A stretch of 54,111 bases of DNA from Bacteroidota bacterium (GTDB lineage: Bacteria; Bacteroidota; Ignavibacteria; UBA10030; UBA6906). The stretch spans positions 1-54,111 of the forward strand of contig JAHBUR010000026.1 in the NCBI GenBank assembly GCA_019637975.1. The letters are read 5' to 3'. Positions 1 through 9,056 of the stretch are shown here, in pieces (position 1 is the stretch's first letter; each line of letters starts with the position of its first letter). A program made the translations under genes and the position numbers. Under the pieces are notes generated by a model that ran no database searches, had not been told where the DNA came from, and saw nothing but the letters and a program-made list of their open reading frames with translations.

Positions 1-1034
1 TCAAAGCTGCTGCAGGCGGAGGCGGAAAAGGAATGCGGATCGTGCGTTCTTCCGATGAACTCTCGTCTTCCTTTTCCGCAGCACAGTCCGAAGCACGTTC
101 TGCATTCGGTGATGGAAGAGTATATGTTGAGAAGTACCTCGACAATCCGCGCCACATCGAGTTCCAGATTCTTGCCGATAAACATGGCAACATAGTTCAT
201 CTCGGTGAGCGGGAATGCTCCGTTCAACGCCGGCACCAGAAAGTGATCGAAGAAACACCGTCAGTGATCGTTGATGATGCAATGAGACGACAAATGGGGG
301 AGATGGCTGTTGCTGCTGCCCGTGCCTGCGACTACGAGAATGCCGGAACAATCGAGTGCCTCGTGGATAAGGACAGAAACTACTACTTTCTGGAAATGAA
401 CACCCGTCTTCAAGTGGAACATCCGATCACCGAGATGCGTACCGGAAGAGACATCGTTCATGAACAAATTCGAATTGCGATGGGCGAGAAACTTTCATTC
501 ACTCAGGAAGAAGTGACCTACAGAGGACATGCAATCGAGTGTCGCATCTATGCTGAAGACCCAGCGAACAACTTTCTCCCTTCAACAGGAACGATCACGC
601 ATTTGAAGCCGCCCCAGGGATTCGGAATTCGTGAAGACAGGGGTGTAGAAGAGGGCGGTGCAATCTCTGTGTACTACGATCCAATCATCTCAAAACTTGT
701 CGCTCACGGTGAAACCCGTGACAAGGCAATCGCAAAAATGAAGCGTGCATTGAGTGAATATGAGATCATGGGCGTGCGTGTGAATATTCCCTTCAATCTG
801 TTTGTTCTGAATCATCCAAAATTTGTTGAGGGGGATTTCGATACTCATTTTGTTAATACGTATTATCGGCCGGAGTTCCTTGATGGGCCTAATCCCCCGG
901 AAGAGACCGTCGCTTCAGTACTTGCCGCACTTCTCGAACAGCGTCTCCTTGAGAAAACAGTACCGGCGGCCGGAGCGGATCATGCAGCATCTGCAAGCAA
1001 GTGGAGAAGTTCCCGATTTGAACACTGGAGGTGA
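1..1034 (+). CDS. Biotin carboxylase subunit of an acyl-CoA carboxylase, 5'-truncated
   Basis: The frame is open from base 3, so the gene starts before the window. The first residues include the glycine-rich ATP-grasp loop (AAAGGGGKGM), followed by the biotin carboxylase signature EMNTRLQVEHPITE and the C-terminal carboxylase domain ending near FVNTYYRPEFL. The family carboxylates protein-bound biotin with ATP and bicarbonate. The next gene is a separate biotinyl carrier of the propionyl/methylcrotonyl-CoA carboxylase type, so this is probably the biotin carboxylase half of an acyl-CoA carboxylase rather than only the AccC of fatty-acid synthesis; the sequence alone cannot fix the acyl substrate. 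The last ~35 residues are a poorly conserved tail. The stop codon lies inside the next gene's ribosome-binding site. Confidence 0.9.
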   Translation, partial: KAAAGGGGKGMRIVRSSDELSSSFSAAQSEARSAFGDGRVYVEKYLDNPRHIEFQILADKHGNIVHLGERECSVQRRHQKVIEETPSVIVDDAMRRQMGEMAVAAARACDYENAGTIECLVDKDRNYYFLEMNTRLQVEHPITEMRTGRDIVHEQIRIAMGEKLSFTQEEVTYRGHAIECRIYAEDPANNFLPSTGTITHLKPPQGFGIREDRGVEEGGAISVYYDPIISKLVAHGETRDKAIAKMKRALSEYEIMGVRVNIPFNLFVLNHPKFVEGDFDTHFVNTYYRPEFLDGPNPPEETVASVLAALLEQRLLEKTVPAAGADHAASASKWRSSRFEHWR

Positions 1035-1037
1035 AGA

Positions 1038-1535
1038 TTGAGTCTCTTCTATGTTACGATCGGCAGCAACGAGCACACAGTCGAGCTCAGAACGGATGGG
1101 TCAATTCTCATGGACGGGAATGCGATTCCGATTTCTGCTCAGGAAGTTGATGAAAGAACGTTCTCGGTTCTAAGCAACGGAATCTCATCCAGAGTAGTGG
1201 TAGAAAAGGACGAATCCATATACCACATGCTCTTGTCGGGAAAGCATATAGAGGTCCACGTCGAGTCTGACAGAATGCGCTTGCTGAAGAAGTTTGCATC
1301 CACATCTGCATCAGAGCATAGTCGCACGACTATTCACGCTCCGATGCCCGCATTGGTTGTCAAAGTTGAAGTGAACGTCGGAGATGACGTGTCGCAGGGT
1401 CAGGGACTTGTGGTTCTGGAGGCAATGAAAATGGAGAATGAAATCAAAGCCCATCGACCCGGCAAAGTAAGTGAAATCCGTATTACGAAGGGAAAGGCCG
1501 TTGAAAAAGGTGAACTTCTGATGGTTCTTGAATGA
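1038..1535 (+). CDS. Biotinyl carrier protein of acyl-CoA carboxylase
   Basis: A 165-residue protein whose C-terminal ~70 residues form a biotinyl/lipoyl domain. The biotinylation motif is EAMKMENEI with the acceptor Lys131. The first ~85 residues resemble the small beta domain found between biotin carboxylase and biotinyl domain in fused carboxylases, so this looks like a split version of that protein. It starts with TTG. GGAGGTGA at 1027-1034 is the Shine-Dalgarno sequence and also contains the stop of the upstream carboxylase, so the two are translationally coupled. It carries CO2 between the carboxylase and the carboxyltransferase, which is not in the window. Its TGA overlaps the ATG of purL. 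Confidence 0.9.
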   Translation: MSLFYVTIGSNEHTVELRTDGSILMDGNAIPISAQEVDERTFSVLSNGISSRVVVEKDESIYHMLLSGKHIEVHVESDRMRLLKKFASTSASEHSRTTIHAPMPALVVKVEVNVGDDVSQGQGLVVLEAMKMENEIKAHRPGKVSEIRITKGKAVEKGELLMVLE

Positions 1536-3790
1536 CTGTGAAAAAGGACTCACACGCGCGAAACGAACCGAAGGTTGACGTTAACCGCGCGCTCCAACAT
1601 GGCTTGACAGAAGAGGAATATGAGAGAATTCTGAAGATCCTGGGACGTATTCCCACATACACCGAGTTGGGGATTTACAGTGTAATGTGGAGTGAACACT
1701 GCAGCTACAAAAACTCAATCGCCGTCTTGAAGACGTTGCCAAGAAGTGGCGGCCGGCTTCTGGTTGGAGCCGGCGAGGAAAACGCGGGACTTGTGGATAT
1801 TGGAGATGGCCTTGCTGTTGCATTCAAAATTGAAAGCCACAATCATCCTTCGGCGGTAGAGCCGTATCAGGGTGCTGCAACGGGGGTCGGAGGTATCATG
1901 CGTGATATCTTCACTATGGGCGCCCGACCTATTGCTGCACTGAACTCATTACGGTTCGGACCGCTAGATAATGAGCGAACAAAGTACCTCTTCAAAGGTG
2001 TTGTGAAGGGGATCGGCGATTACGGAAACAGTTTCGGCGTTCCCACGGTTGCGGGCGAGATTTACTTTGACGCGTGCTATCAGGAGAATCCCCTCGTCAA
2101 TGCGATGGCAGTGGGCGTGGTTAAACACAACGAGTGGGCAAGCGCGGTCGCAATAGGGGCTGGAAACCCAGTCATGATTGTCGGTTCGGCAACAGGCAGG
2201 GATGGAATTCATGGTGCAACGTTTGCCTCTGAAGAGATTTCTGAAGCATCCGAATCAAAACGACCGTCCGTGCAGGTTGGTGATCCCTTTACGGAAAAAC
2301 TTCTGCTCGAAGCCTCTCTTGAAGCTATTAGATCCGGATTTCTTGTCGGTATTCAGGACATGGGTGCGGCAGGCATCACGTGCTCGACTTCGGAAATGAG
2401 CGCAAAAGGGAAATCAGGCATGAAGGTCAATCTGGACAAAGTGCCAGCTCGTGAGGAACACATGACGGCGTACGAGCTTATGTTGTCGGAGTCTCAGGAA
2501 CGTATGCTCGTCGTGGTGAAAAAGGGGCATGAAGAGGATGTCAAGAAGATATTCTCAAAGTGGGACTTGCATGCAGAGATCATTGGCGAAGTCATCGACG
2601 AGGATAGACTCGTGATTTCTCACCGAGGAAAGATTGTAGCCGACGTGCCGGCTGATTCGCTTGTTCTTGGAGGCGGTGCTCCCGTCTATATTCGTGAAGC
2701 CAAGGAGCCTGAATATTTGAGGGAAGTCCGTTTATTTAATCCGCATGAACTTCGTGAGCCTGACAATTACAACGAAGTACTTTTGCAGCTTCTTGCAAGC
2801 CCGAACATTGCCAGTAAATGTTGGGCATACGATCAGTACGATTCAATGGTGCGGACAAATAACGTACTTTTAGACTCATCAGATGCAGCTGTAGTTCTTA
2901 TAAAAGAATCACTTAGGGCACTTGCCGTTAAGACTGACTGCAACAGTAGATATGTCTACCTGAACCCTCGTCGCGGCGGAACGATAGCAGTTGCAGAGTC
3001 GGCACGAAATGTGGTTTGCTCCGGCGCTACGCCGGTGGCAATAACGAATTGTCTAAATTTTGGCAATCCATACAAACCTGAAGTATTTTGGCAGTTCAAA
3101 GAGGCGGTAGCTGGTATTGGTGAAGCGTGTCGGGCGTTCAACACTCCAGTTACGGGCGGTAATGTTAGCTTTTATAACGAAAGTCCGACTGCGGCCGTTT
3201 ATCCAACCCCGGTCATAGGGATGCTGGGTCTCATCGATGACCTGGGAAATATTACTTCCTCAGCATTCAAGGATGATGGAGATATTGTCATTCTCCTCGG
3301 TGAGACTCAGGGTCATGTTGGCGGAAGCGAATATCTCTCGGTTTGCCACGGGTTAGTTGCAGGCGATGCGCCAGGAATAAGCCTGATTAAAGAAAAGAGC
3401 CTTCACGATGTATGCCTAGGGGCCATTAGGGCTGGCATAGTTAAGTCGGCACACGATTGCTCTGAGGGCGGCCTTGCGGTCTCGATAGCGGAAAGTTGCA
3501 TTGCAAACAAAGACAAGCCCATAGGAGCGACTCTTGATCTGCACGCAACTCAATTTTCAGGCATGCGTCCTGATTTCCTGTTGTTTGGGGAGGATCAGTC
3601 AAGGTTGATTGTGACAATCGCTCCAGAGGATATTGATAGGTTGATGGCTATTGCTAAGTCGAATAGCATCAAGGCGACAGTCATCGGCAAAGTCGGTGGC
3701 CAGAGGTTACGAATAGGGGGGCTTCTTGAAGTTACGATCGATTCCGTTGCAACCGCATACGATTCGATTAGTCATACGATGATAGCATAG
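1532..3790 (+). CDS. purL: Phosphoribosylformylglycinamidine synthase II
   Basis: A 752-residue FGAM synthase of the small type, which works with separate PurQ and PurS subunits; the ~1,300-residue fused form would carry its own glutaminase. It converts formylglycinamide ribotide, ATP and glutamine-derived ammonia to FGAM in de novo purine synthesis. The N-terminal catalytic stretch [10 protein letters not shown] (His56) and the metal/ATP segments [20 protein letters not shown] and [15 protein letters not shown] are present, and both halves of the AIRS-like fold are intact. It overlaps the biotinyl carrier gene by four bases (ATGA). Purine synthesis and acyl-CoA carboxylation are unrelated, so the pairing is more likely a shared transcript than one pathway. 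No purQ or purS is seen here. Confidence 0.95.
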   Translation: MTVKKDSHARNEPKVDVNRALQHGLTEEEYERILKILGRIPTYTELGIYSVMWSEHCSYKNSIAVLKTLPRSGGRLLVGAGEENAGLVDIGDGLAVAFKIESHNHPSAVEPYQGAATGVGGIMRDIFTMGARPIAALNSLRFGPLDNERTKYLFKGVVKGIGDYGNSFGVPTVAGEIYFDACYQENPLVNAMAVGVVKHNEWASAVAIGAGNPVMIVGSATGRDGIHGATFASEEISEASESKRPSVQVGDPFTEKLLLEASLEAIRSGFLVGIQDMGAAGITCSTSEMSAKGKSGMKVNLDKVPAREEHMTAYELMLSESQERMLVVVKKGHEEDVKKIFSKWDLHAEIIGEVIDEDRLVISHRGKIVADVPADSLVLGGGAPVYIREAKEPEYLREVRLFNPHELREPDNYNEVLLQLLASPNIASKCWAYDQYDSMVRTNNVLLDSSDAAVVLIKESLRALAVKTDCNSRYVYLNPRRGGTIAVAESARNVVCSGATPVAITNCLNFGNPYKPEVFWQFKEAVAGIGEACRAFNTPVTGGNVSFYNESPTAAVYPTPVIGMLGLIDDLGNITSSAFKDDGDIVILLGETQGHVGGSEYLSVCHGLVAGDAPGISLIKEKSLHDVCLGAIRAGIVKSAHDCSEGGLAVSIAESCIANKDKPIGATLDLHATQFSGMRPDFLLFGEDQSRLIVTIAPEDIDRLMAIAKSNSIKATVIGKVGGQRLRIGGLLEVTIDSVATAYDSISHTMIA

Positions 3791-3791
3791 C

Positions 3792-3819
3792 TTGACATAA
3801 TATATATTATTTGTATATT
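3792..3819 (+). promoter_or_regulatory. Sigma70-like promoter sequence pointing toward the dagK antisense strand
   Basis: TTGACA at 3792-3797 and TATATT at 3814-3819 are separated by 16 bases in a very AT-rich stretch just after the purL stop. Any transcript would run rightward into the 3' end of the oppositely oriented lipid kinase. No sense gene lies downstream. It may be chance in AT-rich DNA, but other intergenic regions of this window carry the same hexamers at sensible places. Confidence 0.3.
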
Positions 3820-3841
3820 CTTTCTGAGCCGTTTCATCAGC

Positions 3842-4729
3842 TTATACCAGCACAGCAATCGCCTTATCCACGACCCCAACCTCTACACTTGTAACATTCC
3901 TACCAACAATCTCGCCATCGGCATGAACGAAGAACGGTGTTTCTGACTTTACTGAAATCGTTCGTCCTTGCTTCATGGTTACAGCGGATGAATCCGTGTG
4001 CCTGCCTTTCATGACCTTGGGCATAATTGACAGAATTTTCCATATCGGCAAATCTGTTATCATACAGATGTCTAATAGTCCGTCGTCTACATTTGCTTCG
4101 GGCGTTAGATAGAAACCACCGCCGGCACAACGTCCATTTCCTATTGCAATCAGAAGGTTACGTGATATTCTTGAATATGAATCGATGGCGATGCGAAATT
4201 CGGGGGCAGCATACTTTCCGAGAGTCTGAAACACTGCCATAACGTACACAGCAGTTCCGCGCAGGAATCTTATCTCCTGTGTCCTCGCGGCAACTGCGGC
4301 GTCAAAACCAATCCCGACGCCGTTGACAAAATATCTGTTGGACTGGCCACACGTTACCGTCCCACAGTCAATGCGAATACTTTTACCCCCTGAAATCGTT
4401 CTAAAGGCGGCGTCGATATCGCGGGATAGGCCAATTGACTTTATAAGATCATTACCTGAGCCTATAGGGAGCACACCAAGAGTCTTGCTTGTTCCAACTA
4501 TCCCATTAATAACTTCATTCACTGTCCCGTCTCCTCCAGCAGCAATAACCACCTGAGATGTTGTTTCCCGGGCTAACAACGTCGCATGACCGGGGTACTT
4601 CGTAACTGAAACTTCAGCGTCGAGCCCGTAGCGCTCAATAGTTGTCTGAATTCGATCAAGAAGCCCCCTTCCCTTTCTCTTTCCTGCATGAGGGTTTATG
4701 ATGACAAGCATCTCTTTCCGCTTATTCAC
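3842..4729 (-). CDS. Diacylglycerol kinase-family lipid kinase (YegS/BmrU-like)
   Basis: A 295-residue protein of the DAGK catalytic family. It has the nucleotide-binding motif GGDGTVNEV (residues 65-73), the N-terminal NPHAGKRKG loop, and the typical ending with a DGEIVG segment. Members phosphorylate diacylglycerol or related lipids at the inner membrane face. The start is GTG, and the codon overlaps the dapF stop as GTGA, which implies translational coupling. The exact lipid substrate cannot be read from the sequence; sphingosine or undecaprenol kinases are alternatives within the same superfamily. Confidence 0.85.
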   Translation of the reverse strand: MNKRKEMLVIINPHAGKRKGRGLLDRIQTTIERYGLDAEVSVTKYPGHATLLARETTSQVVIAAGGDGTVNEVINGIVGTSKTLGVLPIGSGNDLIKSIGLSRDIDAAFRTISGGKSIRIDCGTVTCGQSNRYFVNGVGIGFDAAVAARTQEIRFLRGTAVYVMAVFQTLGKYAAPEFRIAIDSYSRISRNLLIAIGNGRCAGGGFYLTPEANVDDGLLDICMITDLPIWKILSIMPKVMKGRHTDSSAVTMKQGRTISVKSETPFFVHADGEIVGRNVTSVEVGVVDKAIAVLV

Positions 4730-5583
4730 AGCCTCATGCTCCTCAAGAAAGAGTCCGAATCAACAATCATGTTGCGTTCAGTTTCGTATTCGAACTCACC
4801 GCTGAACAGAACATGCGCGCTCCCCTCAAGGATGACGTCAAAAAATTCGTCCTCCTTACGGGCGAAGAAAACTCGAACAATCTCACCGCTCCGGACCTTG
4901 ATGTCTACAGGTGATTGCATTTGGCGAAAAAGAGCGGCAAAAATTGCAGAAGCGACGGAGCCGGTACCGCAAGCCAATGTTTCGCCCTCCACACCGCGCT
5001 CATACGTTCTGAGAGATAACTCATTCTCTCCCGTTCGTTCGACGAAGTTCACATTGCATCCATCGGGGGCAAAATCCCCATGGAAACGAATGGCTCGACC
5101 AACTGATATAACATCTACTGCATTTAAGTCTGCAACTTCACATACAAAATGTGGCGATCCAGTATCAAGGAAGATCCCAGAGAGTGTATCCTTTAACATA
5201 TTGTTGTTCAATATTTTAGGTGCTTTCATCCAAAGTTTAACCGATCTCTCAAGCACCTCTGCCGAATACTCATGATCAAGCGCAGAAAAACGCAATTTTC
5301 TCCCGGATTTTCCTGTAAGAACTGCATACCGGGCAATACACCTCCCTCCGTTTCCGCACATGCCGCCATAGCTTCCGTCGGCGTTGTAGTATCGCATAAG
5401 GAAGTCGGTATCCCGGCTGGGTTCCAAAACAAGCAACCCATCTGCGCCTATGCCGAAATGTCGGGAGCACACAGCTTGTGCGAGGCGGGTGTAGTCTGTA
5501 TTCAATTGGCGGGACATATTGTCGATAACGACAAAATCATTACCGGCCCCGGACATTTTCGTAAAATGAATAGTGATTTTCAT
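4726..5583 (-). CDS. dapF: Diaminopimelate epimerase
   Basis: A PLP-independent epimerase that converts LL- to meso-diaminopimelate for lysine and peptidoglycan. Numbered from the ATG at 5583, the two catalytic cysteines are Cys76 in GGMCGNGGRC and Cys205 in LACGTGSVASA; the N-terminus MSGAGNDFVVID is typical. The frame is open seven codons upstream to a TTG, but the family normally begins just before this conserved stretch, so 5583 (285 residues) is preferred; neither start has a clear Shine-Dalgarno. It lies immediately downstream of the tmRNA terminator and overlaps the lipid kinase by four bases. Confidence 0.93.
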   Translation of the reverse strand: MKITIHFTKMSGAGNDFVVIDNMSRQLNTDYTRLAQAVCSRHFGIGADGLLVLEPSRDTDFLMRYYNADGSYGGMCGNGGRCIARYAVLTGKSGRKLRFSALDHEYSAEVLERSVKLWMKAPKILNNNMLKDTLSGIFLDTGSPHFVCEVADLNAVDVISVGRAIRFHGDFAPDGCNVNFVERTGENELSLRTYERGVEGETLACGTGSVASAIFAALFRQMQSPVDIKVRSGEIVRVFFARKEDEFFDVILEGSAHVLFSGEFEYETERNMIVDSDSFLRSMRL

Positions 5584-5602
5584 GTCGAGAGTTGAAAGAA
5601 GC

Positions 5603-5636
5603 AAAAAACGCTCTCACCAACCCGGCTGAGAGCGTT
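5603..5636 (-). terminator. Rho-independent terminator of the tmRNA gene
   Basis: A perfect 10-bp stem (AACGCTCTCA paired with TGAGAGCGTT) with a 10-base loop lies six bases beyond the tmRNA 3' end. On the minus strand it is followed by a run of six T. It separates ssrA from dapF. Confidence 0.85.
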
Positions 5637-5641
5637 ACAAG

Positions 5642-6014
5642 TGGAGATGGCGGGAGTCGAACCCGCGTCCGAAGAGAAGACCATCAGGACCACTACATAC
5701 TTAGTTTGTCTTTCACACCTCGCCGCATCACATCCGGCAAACAGGACGTTGATGAAGCAACCTCAAGTAGGCCCGCTTGCGGCGGACTTCGCGCCCTCCG
5801 CTTGAGGAACGAGTGACGCTATTCTGCCTGAGTCGTCGCCTCAACAAAGCCCGGCAGAAGAGACTTTGCGAGACGCGCTACCTAAGGTTTAGTTAAGCAG
5901 CGAGTGCGTAATCGTAGTTAGCACTTATAGTTTTCCGTTTTATTATCGTGCAACTCGGAGAGCACGGTATGCGTTCCTGACCATCTCACTCACCGTCGAA
6001 ACCAAGTCATCCCC
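5642..6014 (-). ncRNA. ssrA: Transfer-messenger RNA (tmRNA)
   Basis: About 373 nt. The 5' end GGGGATG pairs with the 3' CATCTCC to form the tRNA-like acceptor stem, and GGTTCGACTCCCGCC is the T arm. The discriminator A is followed by CTT, so CCA is added after transcription. The tag reading frame runs from 5922 to 5893 and ends in TAA; it encodes ANYDYALAA, with resume codon GCT preceded by TAAGT. tmRNA rescues stalled ribosomes and tags the nascent chain for proteolysis. The tag is one residue shorter than the E. coli ANDENYALAA but keeps the YALAA degron. Confidence 0.95.
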
Positions 6015-6022
6015 GCTGTATA

Positions 6023-6051
6023 AAGGTACATGTTTCATGATGCAAAGGCAA
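6023..6051 (-). promoter_or_regulatory. Candidate promoter of ssrA
   Basis: On the minus strand TTGCCT and TACCTT are 17 bases apart, and the -10 lies about 8 bases before the mature tmRNA 5' end. A second pairing, TTGCAT-N17-TATACA a few bases closer, is also possible but would place the start inside the mature RNA. Confidence 0.35.
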
Positions 6052-6057
6052 ACCGGG

Positions 6058-6960
6058 TCAGTCAGTCGGGTAGTTATGAAGCAGGGAATCTTTCAGGTAC
6101 TCAAACGCCTCCTTCGGATCATCACAGTATTTGAATAAGGAAAGATCCTCGGGTGATGCCATTCCCATCCTAACAATTTCCTCGAAATTGATGATTCTTT
6201 TCCAATACTCCGAACCGTATACGACAACAGTCATCTTTTTTCTGATTTTGTCGGTTTGCAACAAGGTGAGCAATTCAAGGAGTTCATCAAGCGTTCCAAA
6301 GCCGCCCGGGAAAACAACGAGCGCCTTTGCCAGATACGCAAACCAGAATTTCCTCATGAAGAAGTAATGAAACTCGAAATTCAGACCCTTGCTAATGTAG
6401 CCGTTCGAGAATTGTTCAAACGGAAGGCTGATATTGAGTCCGATGGACTTGCCCTTTGCAAGGGCTGCTCCTCTGTTCGCCGCTTCCATAATGCCCGGCC
6501 CGCCGCCGGAGCAGACGACGAACCGATTGGAGTGATTCAGCTTTTTTGACCATTGTGTCAGTAGGCGCGATAGCTCAACACAATCCTCGTAATATGCCGA
6601 CATATCCACTGCTGTTTGTGCGGAGCGGTAGTTCAGTAATAATTGTTTCGTGGGGCGCTTCGTCTTCGCTATCAGTTTCTCAACTTCCAGCAACTCTGCG
6701 CGGGCAGCTTTTCTATCCTTGATTCGTGCTGACCCGAAAAACACAATGGTGTCCCTGATATTCTCCCGGCGAAATCGCGCCAATGGCTCGACAAATTCCG
6801 ACATAATGCGGATAATCCGCGCATCGGAACTGTGCAGGAATCTTGAATTCTTGTATGCTTTTTCCGGTTTTGCTTGCTTCTTGTTCATTTGCATGTCTTT
6901 GGTATTTGCATCATTCTTCTTAGGGGACGAAGCAATAGAATTTACCTTTCTTTCCATCAA
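6058..6960 (-). CDS. LOG family (TIGR00730-type) Rossmann protein
   Basis: A 300-residue protein with the two signature motifs of the LOG/lysine-decarboxylase-like family: GGGPGIMEAA (residues 152-161) and PGGFGTLDE (218-226). Characterised members are phosphoribohydrolases that release the base from nucleoside 5'-monophosphates (cytokinin activation in plants) or cleave purine monophosphates. It has a longer, basic N-terminus than short LOG proteins, as in the larger bacterial TIGR00730 subgroup. The given start overlaps the upstream gene by 41 bases; ATG at 6894 (residue 23) would leave a 25-base gap and is an alternative. Neither has a strong Shine-Dalgarno. The substrate in this organism is unknown. 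Confidence 0.85.
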   Translation of the reverse strand: MMERKVNSIASSPKKNDANTKDMQMNKKQAKPEKAYKNSRFLHSSDARIIRIMSEFVEPLARFRRENIRDTIVFFGSARIKDRKAARAELLEVEKLIAKTKRPTKQLLLNYRSAQTAVDMSAYYEDCVELSRLLTQWSKKLNHSNRFVVCSGGGPGIMEAANRGAALAKGKSIGLNISLPFEQFSNGYISKGLNFEFHYFFMRKFWFAYLAKALVVFPGGFGTLDELLELLTLLQTDKIRKKMTVVVYGSEYWKRIINFEEIVRMGMASPEDLSLFKYCDDPKEAFEYLKDSLLHNYPTD

Positions 6961-7786
6961 ATGAATGAACCGGTGTTATCATGCCTTTGTGAACAAGTTG
7001 CCCGATGGCATGATAAATCAACTGTCGGGGCCAACCAAATACAGCGTGAATTGCTTCAACAGAACTGATGAGCTGGTTTTGGAAGTACTTCTCCACAAGC
7101 ACTGACCGCGCTTCTTCTGCAGATATTCTTCGCGATTTGCGTACTTCCGCTGGAAAGCTCTTGACAATTGGAGACCATTCAGCACCGAACTGGCTGCTAT
7201 TGCCGACGATCCTGCTAATGAACATCTTCCTTTGAAGTTCGTCGAGAGCCCTATCAAGTCCTTCTGCGGAGGTTCCCCTCATTCCCGTCAGCATAACGCG
7301 AAGCTCTTTTGAGGTCAATGGAGACTTCTTCTTCATGAGAATGTCCATGATTCTCTTAGCAAGGATCGAGAGTTTGCCGGATGCATGCTCTGTCTTGTAT
7401 TCGTCGCGCTCTCCGGAACGCCCGGATAAAGCATAGAAATACGGTAGGTACTGCCGCGAAACCATACTCGGCCGCCGTTTGAATATCTTCCCATAGAAAA
7501 TGCTGTTGTGGTTTGGCAGAATGCTCTGGATTTCCCATGCATATGAGAGGTAGTAGTTCCGCTTTGAATGACTATTCCTGCCGTTATGCCGGAGCTCTGG
7601 TGTGTCCGTGATTGCGTCCCAAAGATTGGGTAACTCGAGTCCCTCAGTCTTCGTAGCGAGACAGAAGCCGACACGCTTGATGAACGCCAATGCCTGCCGT
7701 TGATTCATAATCTGGGATTTCGGAGCCCGGCGATACGTCTTCTCTCGCCATCGTTCGATATCTTCCAATGAGTACGCCAACTTCAT
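6920..7786 (-). CDS. AlkZ-related winged-helix DNA-binding protein (putative)
   Basis: A 288-residue basic protein. Its ending has the look of tandem winged-helix units, for example AEEARSVLVEKYF followed by SSVEAIHAVFGWPRQLIYHAIGQL. The middle stretch IFYGKIFKRRPSMVS and QYLPYFYALSG resembles what is conserved in proteins described as AlkZ-related. True AlkZ/YcaQ enzymes are DNA glycosylases that unhook interstrand crosslinks, but their catalytic QxQ motif is not evident here, so enzymatic activity should not be assumed. It shares an overlapping junction with the LOG gene and probably its transcript. The family call is from recall of the pattern and is tentative. Confidence 0.6.
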   Translation of the reverse strand: MKLAYSLEDIERWREKTYRRAPKSQIMNQRQALAFIKRVGFCLATKTEGLELPNLWDAITDTPELRHNGRNSHSKRNYYLSYAWEIQSILPNHNSIFYGKIFKRRPSMVSRQYLPYFYALSGRSGERDEYKTEHASGKLSILAKRIMDILMKKKSPLTSKELRVMLTGMRGTSAEGLDRALDELQRKMFISRIVGNSSQFGAEWSPIVKSFPAEVRKSRRISAEEARSVLVEKYFQNQLISSVEAIHAVFGWPRQLIYHAIGQLVHKGMITPVHSFDGKKGKFYCFVP

Positions 7787-7827
7787 CTATACAACCTCTG
7801 CAAATAAATGCCAAAGTACATGACAAT

Positions 7828-8895
7828 TCAAACCGCAACCGGAAAGGCCGAAAGTGAACCCGCTGAGGTGGTTCCGTTATACGATATACTAACATGGTCA
7901 TCGGCTTGCAGGCTGCTTTTCTTCACTATTGCGAGACCGATCCGTTTGCCTCTTATCGAATCAGGGGTTGAACTGGTTATTTTCCCGATTACATCGCCGT
8001 TCTCTAGGATTTCCGCCCCGGGTTGCATCGCGTCATCCCCCGAAGAGATTATTCCCCATAACCCCTTTTGAACCTTCTTGTATGTATCAAGACGGGCAAT
8101 AACTTCCTGACCGATATAACAGCCTTTTGTGAAGCTGATGGCATGAGACAGACCCGCTTCATACGGGTTGAATTGATCGGACAACTCGGCTCCCAGTTCA
8201 GGGATTCCTCTGGATATACGAAACACCTGATATGCTCGAATGCCAATCGGCTTCGGCGTTGATACAGTGCCAACTGTAAGCAGATACCCCCATGCACGGG
8301 CGGCATCTGATGAAGCAAGAATGATATCTATGATATCCGTTTTGAATTCCGTGCGGAACAGAATAGTAGCGGGAAACGGCAGAGAGCTGTTCTCTATAAG
8401 CGTATTATGTTGAAGGGGTTGTTCCTCAAGGGATGAGGCAAAGGCTGTTGCCTTGGGACCTATCAGGCTGAACATCGCAGTAGAATGTGTGACTGTTTTC
8501 AATTGCAGATCTTCCAAGATTGTAAACTTGTCGATCCAAGCTGAAAACGTTTCTTCATTACCGGGGGAAATAAGGAGAAGAAGGGAAGAATCGCGGATTA
8601 GAATATGAACGAAGTCGATAATTCTGCCTTTGTCAGTCGTGAACACAGTTCCAACGACCTGCCCTGCCTTGGCCTTGAGCAAATCATTCGTGGATAGTCG
8701 ATGCAGAAGATCGAGTCGGTCGGCACCGGTAACCTCGATCCTGCCGACCCATGACCTGTCGATCATTGCGATATCGTTCACTGCCGCGTCGTATTCCGCC
8801 TCAATGCTCCCGTAGGATAATGGAACGGGATAGCCGCGGTATTCGCCGATGTCACAACTTGTGTTCCTGTGTATCTCAAGGAGCGTGGTCTGCAC
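7828..8895 (-). CDS. ygfZ: YgfZ/GcvT-like folate-binding protein
   Basis: A 355-residue protein of the YgfZ family, related to the T protein of glycine cleavage. It has the diagnostic KGCYIGQE motif (residues 257-264) whose cysteine is needed in YgfZ, and the family C-terminal domain follows. YgfZ proteins use tetrahydrofolate and help make or repair certain iron-sulfur clusters. GcvT itself lacks the KGCYxGQE motif, so aminomethyltransferase is unlikely. It starts 68 bases after the tRNA-Lys gene with a hairpin between them. Confidence 0.88.
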   Translation of the reverse strand: MQTTLLEIHRNTSCDIGEYRGYPVPLSYGSIEAEYDAAVNDIAMIDRSWVGRIEVTGADRLDLLHRLSTNDLLKAKAGQVVGTVFTTDKGRIIDFVHILIRDSSLLLLISPGNEETFSAWIDKFTILEDLQLKTVTHSTAMFSLIGPKATAFASSLEEQPLQHNTLIENSSLPFPATILFRTEFKTDIIDIILASSDAARAWGYLLTVGTVSTPKPIGIRAYQVFRISRGIPELGAELSDQFNPYEAGLSHAISFTKGCYIGQEVIARLDTYKKVQKGLWGIISSGDDAMQPGAEILENGDVIGKITSSTPDSIRGKRIGLAIVKKSSLQADDHVSISYNGTTSAGSLSAFPVAV

Positions 8896-8911
8896 GATAT
8901 AATCTGCCCTT

Positions 8912-8954
8912 CAGAAAGAATGCGAATGCCAAGGAAGTGAATTTCCTTGGCATT
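8912..8954 (-). terminator. Hairpin terminator after tRNA-Lys
   Basis: A perfect 12-bp stem, AATGCCAAGGAA with TTCCTTGGCATT, has a six-base loop (8937-8942). On the minus strand it is followed by CGCATTCTTTCTG, a weak T-rich stretch. It ends the secG/tRNA-Lys unit upstream of ygfZ. Confidence 0.65.
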
Positions 8955-8963
8955 ACTGTATCG

Positions 8964-9036
8964 TGCACCCACCAGGACTCGAACCTGGAACCCACTGATT
9001 AAGAGTCAGTTGCTCTACCAATTGAGCCATGGGTGC
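8964..9036 (-). tRNA. tRNA-Lys (anticodon CTT)
   Basis: Seventy-three nt. The acceptor stem GCACCCA pairs with TGGGTGC. The anticodon loop CTCTTAA sits on stem ACTGA/TCAGT, giving anticodon CTT that reads AAG. The T arm is GGTTCGAGTCC-like and intact. CCA is not encoded (CGA follows the discriminator A). Confidence 0.97.
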
Positions 9037-9056
9037 GATAATGTCCTGCAAGAGAC

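Noticed and set aside
6920..6960. The LOG/AlkZ-related overlap as a sign of a frameshifted fusion
   Set aside because: Both proteins have complete ends and the overlap can be removed by a later start at 6894.
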